Positions 19,820-28,268 of a stretch of DNA of 49,451 nucleotides are shown piece by piece. The DNA is from Deltaproteobacteria bacterium (GTDB lineage Bacteria; Myxococcota_A; UBA9160; UBA6930), in the NCBI GenBank assembly GCA_029261815.1, contig JAJDAQ010000031.1, forward strand, positions 1 through 49,451, read 5' to 3'. The position numbers and the translations under genes are program-made. Below the pieces are notes generated by a model. That model saw only the letters and a list, made by a program, of their open reading frames with translations. It searched no databases and was not told the DNA's origin. Each line of letters starts with the position of its first letter. Position 1 is the stretch's first letter.

Positions 19820-21178
19820 CTAGAGATCGAAGGGTTGTAGCGGGATGTGACGGGCCATCGCAGATCCGGCTGGGCCCACCAGGTGCTTGTAGCGCCAGAG
19901 CCGGCGATGGAAGAGCCTCACCAGTGCCGTGTCGTTGCGACCGTCGTCACGGCCCACGAACGACTCCAGGGCAGCATCTCCAGCCTGCCAGCTGCCGGGG
20001 CGCTCGCCAAGCAACGACTCGAGATCGTCGAGGTCGGCTTCGACGACCTCGCGGCCGATTTCGGCACTCCGTGCGAGGTGACGCGCGAGCCGGAATGCGG
20101 TCCGTACTTCGTTCCGCTCGACCTCCTCGGGCGCCTCGAAATTGCGAAGCCAGTCGATCAGGTGCGCGTGGCCGACCGCCGCAGGCGACTCCCAGACATC
20201 CGGCGCATCGACGTCGGCCAGCTCGATGCCGTGGATCTCAGCGAGCGTCTCGACGGCATATAGATTGGTCTCGCTGCACCACTGCATGTTGGTCATGAAG
20301 TCGGAGCCCGGAACCGGCTCCGCCAATGCCGCGTGGAACGCGAATTGGTTGGTGAGCGTGAATGCCAGGTGATGATGGCGAACGGCCTCGAGATCAACGG
20401 GAACACCGGTTCTCTCGGCATAACGTTCGTACATCCGCGGAAATTCGCCGTAGCCGATGATCGAGTCTCGCATCCGGAAGCCCGCGAGATCCATCAGTGG
20501 ATCGCCGATATGGCCGAGTTCGAGATCCAGCATGCCCGTCAGCCGACCCTGCTCGTGATGAAACTGTCCCGAGTCCCATGTGATCGGCGCCTCGCGACCC
20601 TCCGTATCGAGGGGATTGCGTCGCAGCCATCCGATGACGAACTCCAGGAACGGATCCGGCCGCTTCTTCCTCTTTCGATAGAACGTCTCGTAGCGCTCGA
20701 TGCCGACGCGCCCGGCACCGTCAGGCGACGACGCGCGGAGCACGCCAGCGCGCGCGAAGGGTTCCGGATCGAGCGCGTGCATCTGGACCAACGCATCGAT
20801 ATAGGCGTCCATCACCGCACGGCGATCTTCGTCCGAGGTTCCGGCGAAATCGTTCTGGCCCGGCACCACGTCCATGACGTAGGCGTGGGGCTCTTCGATC
20901 CAGCCATGGACCCGGGCGACTGGAAGACCGTGGTCGAACAACAACTCTTGGAAACGACCCTCGTCGCTCAGCGAGAATCCGATCTCGGCATCGACCCGCT
21001 CGCCGCGAACACACAGGGCGTGCTCGACGCCGCCCGCCTCGACCCGCGCGAACCAGACGGGGCGCCAGCGCGGCTGACGAGAGATGACGAGGACGCGGCC
21101 GCCGAAGTGTCGCTCGAGCCAAGCGACGACCTGGGTCGTCTCGCGCTCGCGCGTGGCCGCGCGGACCTCGGCACTCAT
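19820..21178 (-). CDS. Aminoglycoside-phosphotransferase-like kinase (APH/choline kinase family)
   Basis: The 452-residue protein has the APH kinase fold: an N lobe with LCVRGERVDAE and LPVARVHGWIEEPHAYVMDVVPG, then the catalytic region ITWDSGQFHHEQGRLTG and the metal-binding LDLELGHIGDPLMDLAGFR. In the catalytic loop the usual HGDxxxxN is changed: His is Trp and the Asn is His, while Asp is kept. A C-terminal extension of about 150 residues follows. Relatives occur next to acyl-CoA dehydrogenases and resemble the kinase domain of ACAD10/11, which phosphorylates hydroxyacyl-CoA; drug resistance is not implied. The start ATG (21176-21178) overlaps the TGA of the dioxygenase gene (ATGA), so translation is probably coupled. 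Confidence 0.8.
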   Translation of the reverse strand: MSAEVRAATRERETTQVVAWLERHFGGRVLVISRQPRWRPVWFARVEAGGVEHALCVRGERVDAEIGFSLSDEGRFQELLFDHGLPVARVHGWIEEPHAYVMDVVPGQNDFAGTSDEDRRAVMDAYIDALVQMHALDPEPFARAGVLRASSPDGAGRVGIERYETFYRKRKKRPDPFLEFVIGWLRRNPLDTEGREAPITWDSGQFHHEQGRLTGMLDLELGHIGDPLMDLAGFRMRDSIIGYGEFPRMYERYAERTGVPVDLEAVRHHHLAFTLTNQFAFHAALAEPVPGSDFMTNMQWCSETNLYAVETLAEIHGIELADVDAPDVWESPAAVGHAHLIDWLRNFEAPEEVERNEVRTAFRLARHLARSAEIGREVVEADLDDLESLLGERPGSWQAGDAALESFVGRDDGRNDTALVRLFHRRLWRYKHLVGPAGSAMARHIPLQPFDL

Positions 21179-22005
21179 CCGGCGGCGCTGAGCGGACCAC
21201 CCGCCAGCGTGATCCGGTGCATCAGGCGCCGGTGGCCGTGATAGTCGTTGTCGGCCAGGTGCCAACTACGCCGGTTGTCCCAGAAGGCCACCGTGCCAGG
21301 CTCCCACTCGAGCGTCGTCGTACAGCCCGATCCCTTCACGTGATCGAACAGGAAGTCCAGCAGTGCCCGGCTCTCGGGGACGGTCCAGTCCTCGATCTGG
21401 ATGGTGTGGCCGGGGTTCACGTAGAGAACCTTGCGGCCGCTCTCTGGGTGCCGGATCACGACTGGATGGATCGCGTCGCCGACGCGGTCTTCTCCGCCCA
21501 GCTGGCTGGCCAGGTCGGTCTTTCGGTAGATGCCATTCTCGCCATACAAGTGGCGATTGGAGTGCACCGCGCGCAGGGACTCGAGCGTCCGCTTCAAACC
21601 GCTCGACAAGGAGTCGTAGGCGGCAGCAAGGTCGGCGAAATGGGTTCGGCCGCCGCTCGGTGGAAGCTCGCGAGCGACCAGGATCGAACCCAACGCCGGG
21701 GCTTCGTCGTAGGAGTGATCGGCATGCCATCCGCCGCCGATGTTCATCTGCTGGTCCTTCTCCTTACGGACCTCGGCGATCTCGGCATGCACGCCGCTCT
21801 CCGGAAAGAACTTGTTCACCACGATCTCGCCGAAGCGGCGCGCGAAGGCCAGATGATCGTCCGGCGACAACGCCTGGTCGCGAAAGATCAAGACGCCGTG
21901 CTCGCGAAGCGCGTCCCTCACCGCATCCAGGGAGGTGCCGTCGCATCCCGCGAGGTCCACGTCCCGGGTCTCGGCACCGCAGCCGTCTCGTCGTTCGAAT
22001 GCCAC
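21175..22005 (-). CDS. TauD/TfdA-family Fe(II)/2-oxoglutarate dioxygenase
   Basis: The 276-residue protein has the iron ligands of the family: HxD in GWHADHSYD (H94, D96) and the distal His in WDNRRSWHLADNDY (H249), with the 2-oxoglutarate-binding Arg in RRLMHRITL (R264). The family includes TauD (taurine), TfdA (2,4-D) and the alkylsulfatase AtsK, each cleaving a C-S or C-O bond through hydroxylation. Context with an SdsA-type sulfatase suggests a sulfonate or sulfate ester as substrate, but this is inference. The start is GTG (22003-22005), 3 bases after the preceding SDR gene's stop. It overlaps the downstream kinase gene by 4 bases, tying the two in one unit. Confidence 0.9.
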   Translation of the reverse strand: MAFERRDGCGAETRDVDLAGCDGTSLDAVRDALREHGVLIFRDQALSPDDHLAFARRFGEIVVNKFFPESGVHAEIAEVRKEKDQQMNIGGGWHADHSYDEAPALGSILVARELPPSGGRTHFADLAAAYDSLSSGLKRTLESLRAVHSNRHLYGENGIYRKTDLASQLGGEDRVGDAIHPVVIRHPESGRKVLYVNPGHTIQIEDWTVPESRALLDFLFDHVKGSGCTTTLEWEPGTVAFWDNRRSWHLADNDYHGHRRLMHRITLAGGPLSAAG

Positions 22006-22008
22006 GAC

Positions 22009-22974
22009 CTAGCTTCCGAGCGCCCAGTTCGTCTTGCGCACAAGTTCCTCCATGAACTCGGGCTCGTAGGCCGACTCTGGACGGGAACGGACCAGCTCAT
22101 CGAGGCCGACGGCGTCGTCGCCGACCAGGATGCGCCAGCGTTCGTCCCGAACGCCCTGGAGGATCACGCCGGCCGCCTGCGCGGCCGTCATCGGCGCCTC
22201 GTCGCGAAAGGCCTCAGCCCGCTGCTGGAGGGCGAGACGAATCTGGTCGTTCGTCACGGCTCCCACCTCGAAGCCCATGGTGGCGAGGCGTTCGCGCGCT
22301 TCCTCGACCTCTTCGTCCGGCATCTCTTTCGGATCACGACCCAGGATCTTTCCGGAGTTGATCACGATCGACGTGCCGATGTGTCCGGGCATCACGACCG
22401 AAGCCTTGAGGTGCGGCGCGTTGTTCCGGAAGTCGTTCACCAGGGCCTCAGTGAATCCCTTCACGGCGAACTTGGCCGCGCTGTAGGCCGTATGCGCGGT
22501 CTGCGGACCCAGTGACGCCCAGAAACCATTGACGCTGCTGGTGTTGATCACGTGGCCTTCTTCGGACGCCAGCAACAGCGGCAGGAACGTGCGGGTGCCG
22601 TAGTAGACGCCACCCCAGCAGACGTCGAACGTCTTTTCCCACTCTTCCCGGCTGCTCTCAATCAGGCTGCCGCCGCCACCGATCCCGGCATTGTTGAAGA
22701 CCAGATTGACGTAGTCGGTCTCGTGCTCCCGCACGACGTCGTCCCGAAAGGCTTCCATCTCGGCTTCGATGGAAACGTCGGCCACGAACGTGGTCACGCG
22801 CGTGCCGGCCGGCGCGCCCTCTTCACAAAGCGCCTTCGTCTGCGCCATGTTCTCGTCGGACACGTCGCACATGGCGACGTGGCAGCCCTCGGCCGAGAGC
22901 TGCCGGCAGAGTTCACGACCCATGCCTGTGCCGCCGCCTGTCACCACGGCAATCTTGTCCTTGAACACCTGCAT
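22009..22974 (-). CDS. Short-chain dehydrogenase/reductase (SDR), extended form
   Basis: The 321-residue SDR begins with the NAD(P) motif TGGGTGMGRE (12-21), then CDVSDEN, FVADVSIEAEM, NNAGIGGGG, Ser in NTSSVNGF and YSAAK as the catalytic pair. The C-terminal part (about 230-321) is longer than in classical FabG-type enzymes and rich in Glu/Arg helices, matching a group often annotated among steroid or fatty-alcohol SDRs. The ATG follows GAGGAG. It is the first gene of the leftward run with dioxygenase, kinase, SDR, sulfatase, SDR and flavin reductase; the promoter should lie in the 88 bases before 23062, where I see no clear boxes. Confidence 0.9.
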   Translation of the reverse strand: MQVFKDKIAVVTGGGTGMGRELCRQLSAEGCHVAMCDVSDENMAQTKALCEEGAPAGTRVTTFVADVSIEAEMEAFRDDVVREHETDYVNLVFNNAGIGGGGSLIESSREEWEKTFDVCWGGVYYGTRTFLPLLLASEEGHVINTSSVNGFWASLGPQTAHTAYSAAKFAVKGFTEALVNDFRNNAPHLKASVVMPGHIGTSIVINSGKILGRDPKEMPDEEVEEARERLATMGFEVGAVTNDQIRLALQQRAEAFRDEAPMTAAQAAGVILQGVRDERWRILVGDDAVGLDELVRSRPESAYEPEFMEELVRKTNWALGS

Positions 22975-23062
22975 CCCGACTCCTCACGTCTTGGCTGGGG
23001 GAGCGCGCATGCTACCGCGGACCCGGCTCGACACGTAGTCCTTCCCGCGGCAGGATCGCGCA

Positions 23063-23479
23063 ATGGCACCCTGGATCTGTCCGGACTGTGGTCGCCCGCT
23101 CGGGCGGAAGAAGCAGAGCCACGAATGTGCGTCTGGCCTGACCCTGACCGAATTCCTGGCGACGCAGCCGGTCGCCTGGCATGCGACCTACCAGGCCGCA
23201 CTTCGAGCGCTGCACGAGATCGGGGAGATCGTGATCGACCCCGTCGACATCGGCATCCTGATCAAGCGCAAGGGAACGTTCTGCGAGCTCCGACCCAAGA
23301 AGGCGGCCGTCGAGATCTCGTTCAAGCTGAACGAAACGCTGGACCACCCGCGCATCCGGCGCGTGCTCAAGTCATCGACCCACCGACGCGCCCATTTCGT
23401 GTGGCTCCGCGGACCCGAAGATGTCGATGACGAACTGTGCGCCTGGCTCGCGGAAGCCTGGTTGAGCTCGCCGGTCTAA
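23063..23479 (+). CDS. DUF5655 domain protein with N-terminal zinc-ribbon-like motif
   Basis: The 138-residue protein begins with WICPDCGRPLGRKKQSHEC, a CxxC plus His/Cys pattern that could bind zinc, followed by a DUF5655-like domain: VIDPVDIGILIKRKGTFCELRPKKAAVEISFKL is split here by its hallmark FCELRPKK and ends with HPRIRRVLKSS and WLAEAW. The family has no established biochemical role; related domains resemble predicted transport or nucleic-acid-binding proteins. It is a single plus-strand gene between two leftward runs, with ATG after AGGA. Its stop TAA overlaps by 4 bases the stop of the convergent monooxygenase gene. Confidence 0.75.
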   Translation: MAPWICPDCGRPLGRKKQSHECASGLTLTEFLATQPVAWHATYQAALRALHEIGEIVIDPVDIGILIKRKGTFCELRPKKAAVEISFKLNETLDHPRIRRVLKSSTHRRAHFVWLRGPEDVDDELCAWLAEAWLSSPV

Positions 23480-25401
23480 CCGACCTCGTAGTCGGAGACG
23501 TCGACGGTGCGGGTCTGCTGCCAGTACTCGAGCAGGCTGAAGGGCCAGTTCTGGGTGACGCGCCCGGCGTCGTTCTTGTACCAGCTATCCACGGTAGCGG
23601 CGCCCCATGCCATCAGGGCGTTGCCGGCGTCGACCTTCTCGACATAGGCATCGAGAACGGCCGGGCGACAATCCATGGTCTTGAGACCTTCGGCCATGAG
23701 GATCCGGAGACTTTCGACCAGATAGTTCACTTCGCACTCGCTGAAGTAGATGATGCTGCCGCTCACCACGATGTTGGTATTCGGTCCGTAGAGGCAGAAG
23801 AAGTTCGGAAAACCGGGGACCGTGATGCCCAGATAGGCGCGCGGATTTCCGGCCCATGCTTCGTGCAGATCCCGACCGTCGCGGCCAGTCACCTTCATGG
23901 GCGTCAGGAATCGCTGCGCTTGGAAGCCCGTGCCGTAAACGATCACGTCGGCCGGATGGTGCGTTCCGTTCGCATCGACGACGCCCGACTCATCGATCTC
24001 GCGAATCTCATCGGTCACCAGGGACACGTGTGGCTGACGGAGAGCATTCACCCAGGACCCGTTGTCGACGAGGATCCGCTTCGCGGCCGGCGGATAGTCG
24101 GGCACGATCTTGGCCGCGAGGTCTTCATCGCCCCCAGCCTGCTCCAGGAGATAGGCGGTCAGGGCCTCACGCAACATCTCGTTGCCGGCGCTCAGCGAGC
24201 GATCGCGGGGCGACCAATCCGGGTCAGCGCCCACCAGGGGAATCGCGCCCTCGGCACCGACCCAGAACACCCAGAAGCGATACCACTGAGCGAATGCGGG
24301 CACATGCGCAAAGCACCACTGCTGGCCTGCGGGCGGCGCCTCATGATAGTCGGGGCGCGGAAACATCCAGTTCGGCGTTCGCTGGAACACCGCCATCTCG
24401 GCCACGCGAGGCGCGATCGCGGGAACGAACTGGGCCGCGCTCGCACCCGTCCCGATCACGGCCACACGCTTTCCCTCGAGATCGACGGCGTGGTCCCATT
24501 CTGCCGAGTGGAAGGCGGGCCCCTGGAAGCGATCCTGTCCCGGGATCTCGGGGATCTGCGGGCGATTCAATTGGCCGACGGCACTGACGACGGCCTGCGC
24601 CACGAACGTTTCTTCGGTGTCGCCAGTCTTCGTTCGGAGCTTCCACGTCGCGCTCGCGTCGTCCCAGGTCATCGACGTGACCTCGGTCCCGAACTGGATC
24701 GAATCCCGAAGCCCGAAGTCTTCGGCGCACTGCTGGAAATAATCGAGCAGCACGTCGTGAGTCGAGTACAAGAGCGGCCAGTCGATTCGCTGCGCAAACG
24801 AGTAGCTGTAGAAGTGGTTCTGGATGTCGACGCGACAGCCGGGATAGGTGTTCTCGAGCCAGGTGCCACCGACATCGTCGTTCTTCTCGAAGATGACGAA
24901 GGGGACACCCGCCTGGTTCAGTCTGTGGGCCGCCGCAAGACCCGACATTCCGGCACCGATGATGGCGACGCGGAACTCGCGCTCGGGCGCGATCTCGCGC
25001 TTGTTCCATTCTGGGGCGCGGCGGTCGCCGTCGCCGATGGCCAACTCCTCCAGGAGCAAGGGGAGGTAGTCGTCCAGCTTCGCGTCCGGCACGAGGAAGC
25101 CCAGGATTCGGGTGAGCGTTTCGTCGTCGGGGGTCCGGGGTTCCGGGCATCCGGCGTCCCTGAACGCCGCGAGTTGTCGCACCAGCACCTCGATGGCGCG
25201 TTCGCGGGGCCCCTCCCCCAGCCCACCGGGCACCTGGGCCATGAACGTGTCTTCGGGCCGCAACTCGTCCTCGAGAATCGAGAGATCGCCAGTCACGTGG
25301 GCGACTGCAGCGAGCAGCGACGGGAGATGGGCGTCTGCCAGGTGGCGCCGCAGCGCGGCATCATCGTCTTGGAACGGTGCGGTGGATTGGAACAGCGGCA
25401 A
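23476..25401 (-). CDS. Baeyer-Villiger monooxygenase, 4-hydroxyacetophenone monooxygenase-like
   Basis: The 641-residue protein has an N-terminal extension of about 140 residues before the FAD motif GAGMSG (149-154), then GGTWLENTYPGCRVD, the Baeyer-Villiger fingerprint FQGPAFHSAEWDH, the NADPH motif GTGASAAQ and VYGTGFQAQRF. The extension and total length match 4-hydroxyacetophenone monooxygenase (about 640 residues), which turns aryl ketones into esters. The substrate here is not known. The start is TTG (25399-25401) with GAGGT 7-9 bases upstream; no ATG fits before the conserved extension. It follows the nucleoside hydrolase gene by 25 bases on the same strand. Confidence 0.88.
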   Translation of the reverse strand: MPLFQSTAPFQDDDAALRRHLADAHLPSLLAAVAHVTGDLSILEDELRPEDTFMAQVPGGLGEGPRERAIEVLVRQLAAFRDAGCPEPRTPDDETLTRILGFLVPDAKLDDYLPLLLEELAIGDGDRRAPEWNKREIAPEREFRVAIIGAGMSGLAAAHRLNQAGVPFVIFEKNDDVGGTWLENTYPGCRVDIQNHFYSYSFAQRIDWPLLYSTHDVLLDYFQQCAEDFGLRDSIQFGTEVTSMTWDDASATWKLRTKTGDTEETFVAQAVVSAVGQLNRPQIPEIPGQDRFQGPAFHSAEWDHAVDLEGKRVAVIGTGASAAQFVPAIAPRVAEMAVFQRTPNWMFPRPDYHEAPPAGQQWCFAHVPAFAQWYRFWVFWVGAEGAIPLVGADPDWSPRDRSLSAGNEMLREALTAYLLEQAGGDEDLAAKIVPDYPPAAKRILVDNGSWVNALRQPHVSLVTDEIREIDESGVVDANGTHHPADVIVYGTGFQAQRFLTPMKVTGRDGRDLHEAWAGNPRAYLGITVPGFPNFFCLYGPNTNIVVSGSIIYFSECEVNYLVESLRILMAEGLKTMDCRPAVLDAYVEKVDAGNALMAWGAATVDSWYKNDAGRVTQNWPFSLLEYWQQTRTVDVSDYEVG

Positions 25402-25426
25402 GTCGAGACCTCGATTTCGGTCGTTG

Positions 25427-26332
25427 CTAGGCCGACAGCCACGTTCGCATCAACGCCGCTCGCAGGGCGTCGTTGTCGACCGTGGTCGCGACCTCGATGT
25501 TGGGTGCCCCGTCGATGACCTCGGATGCACCGCGGTCATCAACCCGGATGCGGCGCGTTTCGAAACGGCACATGTCGGGTTCGACCAGGGTCACGGCGGT
25601 GAGCGGATCGTGCAGGGCCACGCGAGGATGGGGCGACTTCATCATGTCCCGCTGGAGACGCAGCCATTCGTCGCAGAGCGGCACCAAGGCGCGACACAGC
25701 GCATCGCCCGAGGGAAGTCGCGCGAGATCGTCGTCCGTCAGGGCTGTAGAGAACGTCACTTCCGCGGGCACCACGCGTGCGGGTTCGGCGCGCGGCACGT
25801 CGAGAACCTGTTGAACCGCAACCGGGTCGCAGTACCAGTTCCACTCCGGGACCTGCGGAATCATTCCCGGCAGCATCACATCTGCAATCTTCCCACCCAT
25901 GATCGCAAGCGGCGGCAAGGGCACGCCGGCGACCGCGAGTGCACCCAGGTTCGTGAGCGGGCCGATCGCCAACACGACGTCGGCGCGCGCCGAACTGAGC
26001 GCTTCTGCGAGCGCATCGATCTTCGCGTCCGCATCGGGCTCCTCCGCGACCTCGATCACCGGGTCGGCGTCGTCCAGGAGACCGCGCCCTTCATGGCCAA
26101 ACATCCGCCCGCTCCGCCCCGGCGTGATCGGCACACCCAGCCCCGTGACGACGGGAACCGTCGAACCACCGGCACAGTCGAGCAACGCATGCGTCATCCG
26201 TGTCCGCAGCGCGACATCGCCGAACACGGTCGACACGCCGACCAGTTCGATCTCTGGATGTCGCAGCACGTACGCGAGTGTCAACGCGTCGTCGACGTCG
26301 GTTCCGATGTCAGTGTCGAGCCAGAGTCGCAC
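25427..26332 (-). CDS. Inosine-uridine-type nucleoside hydrolase
   Basis: The 301-residue protein opens with the Asp cluster of nucleoside hydrolases, WLDTDIGTDVDDAL, where D6, D8, D14 and D15 would hold the active-site calcium. Further family segments are AIGPLTNLGAL, IMGGKI, EWNWYCDPVAVQQVL and HDPLTAV, with the conserved C-terminal Asp. It should release the base from ribonucleosides, but several members act on other N-ribosides. The start is GTG (26330-26332), immediately before the first strand, 7 bases after the stop of the DUF1214 gene; the longer frame upstream is a shadow of that gene. Its pairing with DUF1214 and a monooxygenase is unusual and unexplained. Confidence 0.85.
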   Translation of the reverse strand: MRLWLDTDIGTDVDDALTLAYVLRHPEIELVGVSTVFGDVALRTRMTHALLDCAGGSTVPVVTGLGVPITPGRSGRMFGHEGRGLLDDADPVIEVAEEPDADAKIDALAEALSSARADVVLAIGPLTNLGALAVAGVPLPPLAIMGGKIADVMLPGMIPQVPEWNWYCDPVAVQQVLDVPRAEPARVVPAEVTFSTALTDDDLARLPSGDALCRALVPLCDEWLRLQRDMMKSPHPRVALHDPLTAVTLVEPDMCRFETRRIRVDDRGASEVIDGAPNIEVATTVDNDALRAALMRTWLSA

Positions 26333-26339
26333 GATCGCC

Positions 26340-27479
26340 CTACCCGTCCGCCACGGCCGAGGCGACGTCGGCCACGGGCATGACCCGACAACGCGGCTGC
26401 TCGATCTCGCCCTCTGACAACAGGAAGCGCCAGTACAGGATGCCGTTCGGCCGCCCTTCGGTGTCCAGCCAGTTTGGCACGCCGGGGTCCTGGTGGGCGA
26501 CCACGGCCGAGAAGCGTCCGTCAGCATCGGCCCGCATCTGCGTGCGGTTCAGCGAGCACGATCGGTAACGATAGTCGTAGCCCTGCATGAAACGGTTCCA
26601 GAGCATGACGTTGGCGTAGACGCACGGGGGCCAGCGGCCGTCGATGACGAGTGCTTCTTCGGGCCCGAGCACGTAGAGGCCGGCGCAGTAGGCGTTGTCG
26701 ACGGCGCCGGCGCCTCCTCCCTCGGTCGGCACCCACTGAAGCGGCTGGGGCAACTGATTGGGAACCAGCGAAAACCAGGCCGGCGGCTCCCCGGCCCCCA
26801 TCGGCGGCCGCGCCATCGTCTGGCCATGGATGAACGTCATCGTCGCCTTCAATCGGTCGACCAGCGCAGGGGGCGACAGGGGACGCGGGTAGGTCGGCGC
26901 ATCGACGGCTTCGATCGACAAGTCGATGTGCAGCGTCGGGTCGGCCATCGCACAGACGTCGTTCTCGAAGTAGTGGCGCGCGATCACACAGTTCGAGACG
27001 CCGCGCTCCATGTGCAGGGCTCCAGGTTTCGGGTCGGCCGACACCTCGATCTCATAGCGACCCTCTGCATCGACGGTGAACTCGCGATGGTTCAGGGCGG
27101 ACACGACGCCGTCGTTCCAGTCTCCGTCCTGCTTGCCCTTGTAGACCGTGAAGGACACGTACGCCGCATCACCGATCGATCCCCCGATGACATAACGTCG
27201 ATCGACATCGAGGGGCGCACAATGGGAGGGATTGTCGGCACCTTCCCCACCCCATTTCAGCGTCGGACCCGCGAGCGGCGCGAAACGCGGACGCCCCGGA
27301 TCGTTGTCGACGTACACATCGAGCCCGGCCTTCAGCAGGTGGAGCAGCATGTGCTCGCCCTCGGCAACGTCGGCGGCTTCGGTGATGCGCCGTTCCTCGC
27401 TGAGGTAGTCGGTATCGAGCTGCTTCATGAACTCGAACAGCTCGTTGAACGCAACGCGGGACTCTGAATCGGCAGACAT
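26340..27479 (-). CDS. DUF1214 domain protein
   Basis: The 379-residue protein has a helical N-terminal half and a beta-rich C-terminal region typical of DUF1214: GPEEALVIDGRWPPCVYANVML is the type of segment present, together with FSAVVAHQDPGVPNWLDT and WRFLLSEG near the end. No signal peptide is visible. DUF1214 often occurs with DUF1254 and has no settled function; the fold is thought to resemble carbohydrate- or lipid-binding beta sandwiches. It is the first gene of the run DUF1214, nucleoside hydrolase, monooxygenase, with ATG after GAGGCC. The promoter would lie in the 49 bases before the flavin-binding protein gene's end. Confidence 0.75.
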   Translation of the reverse strand: MSADSESRVAFNELFEFMKQLDTDYLSEERRITEAADVAEGEHMLLHLLKAGLDVYVDNDPGRPRFAPLAGPTLKWGGEGADNPSHCAPLDVDRRYVIGGSIGDAAYVSFTVYKGKQDGDWNDGVVSALNHREFTVDAEGRYEIEVSADPKPGALHMERGVSNCVIARHYFENDVCAMADPTLHIDLSIEAVDAPTYPRPLSPPALVDRLKATMTFIHGQTMARPPMGAGEPPAWFSLVPNQLPQPLQWVPTEGGGAGAVDNAYCAGLYVLGPEEALVIDGRWPPCVYANVMLWNRFMQGYDYRYRSCSLNRTQMRADADGRFSAVVAHQDPGVPNWLDTEGRPNGILYWRFLLSEGEIEQPRCRVMPVADVASAVADG

Positions 27480-27528
27480 GGGAACGGCCTCGTCGTGGAC
27501 GCGGGATGCTACCGCGGCCGGGCGTCGG

Positions 27529-28005
27529 CTACTCCTGCCAGGTCAGGACCTCGCCGCCCTGACCCATCAGCACGGTGCCGGGGAAGACATTCAGGCGCCA
27601 CGGGTCCAGCCGCAGCGACCCGAAGCCGGGCGAGTCAGCCGATTCCCAGCCCGGGATCATGCTCGGGTCGTAACCCACGGGTGCGGGGCCATTCACGAAG
27701 CGGTCCCACGTCGCGTGGCGCGCTTCATCGCTCGTCTCCCACGAGACCTTGCACTCGGCCAGGCACGTGTCCTGGTTCTGGGTCCAGTAGTTGAGAGAAA
27801 CGAACGGGGTCCCGTCCATGTGCTTGGCCTTGAGAGATTCGGGACTCGTCGCGATCCAGCCGGTGAGTCTGGTGCCATCCCATTCCCAGATCGGGTGCAG
27901 GACGCGCGACCGGGGCCGCCCCTTGGTATCGACGGTGGCCGCGGCGGCCCAGACGATCTGGTGGGCCATTTCAACGAACGCGGGGGCGACCTGGGACAGC
28001 TCCAT
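27529..28005 (-). CDS. Pyridoxamine 5'-phosphate oxidase-like flavin-binding protein
   Basis: The 158-residue protein has the split-barrel pattern of the PNPOx-like family: IVWAAAATVDTKGRPRSRVLHPIWEWDG, interrupted here for brevity, is followed by GWIATSPESLKAKHM, PFVSLNYWTQNQD and a C-terminal LDPWRLNVFPG. Members bind FMN or F420 and include oxidases, reductases and general stress proteins; the exact cofactor cannot be told. I chose ATG 28003-28005 because of GGAGATCCCC upstream; the frame is open 32 codons more but reads through the region behind nqrM. It lies 32 bases after nqrM on the same strand and might be the end of the nqr unit. Confidence 0.78.
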   Translation of the reverse strand: MELSQVAPAFVEMAHQIVWAAAATVDTKGRPRSRVLHPIWEWDGTRLTGWIATSPESLKAKHMDGTPFVSLNYWTQNQDTCLAECKVSWETSDEARHATWDRFVNGPAPVGYDPSMIPGWESADSPGFGSLRLDPWRLNVFPGTVLMGQGGEVLTWQE

Positions 28006-28037
28006 GGGGATCTCCTGTGCCGGTGGGGCGCTTGGCT

Positions 28038-28226
28038 TCAAGACGACGCGGATTCGCGCATCTCGCGCAGGGCGCATTCCTTGGCGGCTTCGGGACTGCA
28101 TTCGCAGTCCTTGCCCGTCCCCCCGCAGCTTCCCTGCAGGCGCTTGCCCTGGAAGAGGACTCCGATCGCCATGCCGAGCATGACGATGCCGAAGATCGCG
28201 AGGGTGAAGAGGAGGGTCGCCAGCAT
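28038..28226 (-). CDS. nqrM: NqrM, Na+-NQR maturation factor
   Basis: The 62-residue protein has one N-terminal membrane helix (about 2-24) followed by FQGKRLQGSCGGTGKDCECS and a further Cys about nine residues on. One membrane helix plus GxCGG and clustered cysteines is the signature of NqrM (formerly DUF539), needed to build the Fe centre shared by NqrD and NqrE in the Na+-translocating NADH:quinone reductase. The complete nqr operon and apbE lie just upstream on the same strand, separated only by a LiaF-like gene, which strongly supports the call. No clear ribosome site precedes the ATG at 28224-28226. Confidence 0.88.
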   Translation of the reverse strand: MLATLLFTLAIFGIVMLGMAIGVLFQGKRLQGSCGGTGKDCECSPEAAKECALREMRESASS

Positions 28227-28268
28227 CGATGGGATTCTACCGGCTGTGACCTCGACTCGCCGCGGCGG

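Noticed and set aside
16787..19840. A 1017-codon open frame on the plus strand
   Set aside because: It is antisense to the alkylsulfatase and its SDR neighbours, has no recognisable domain and arises from strong GC bias at third positions.
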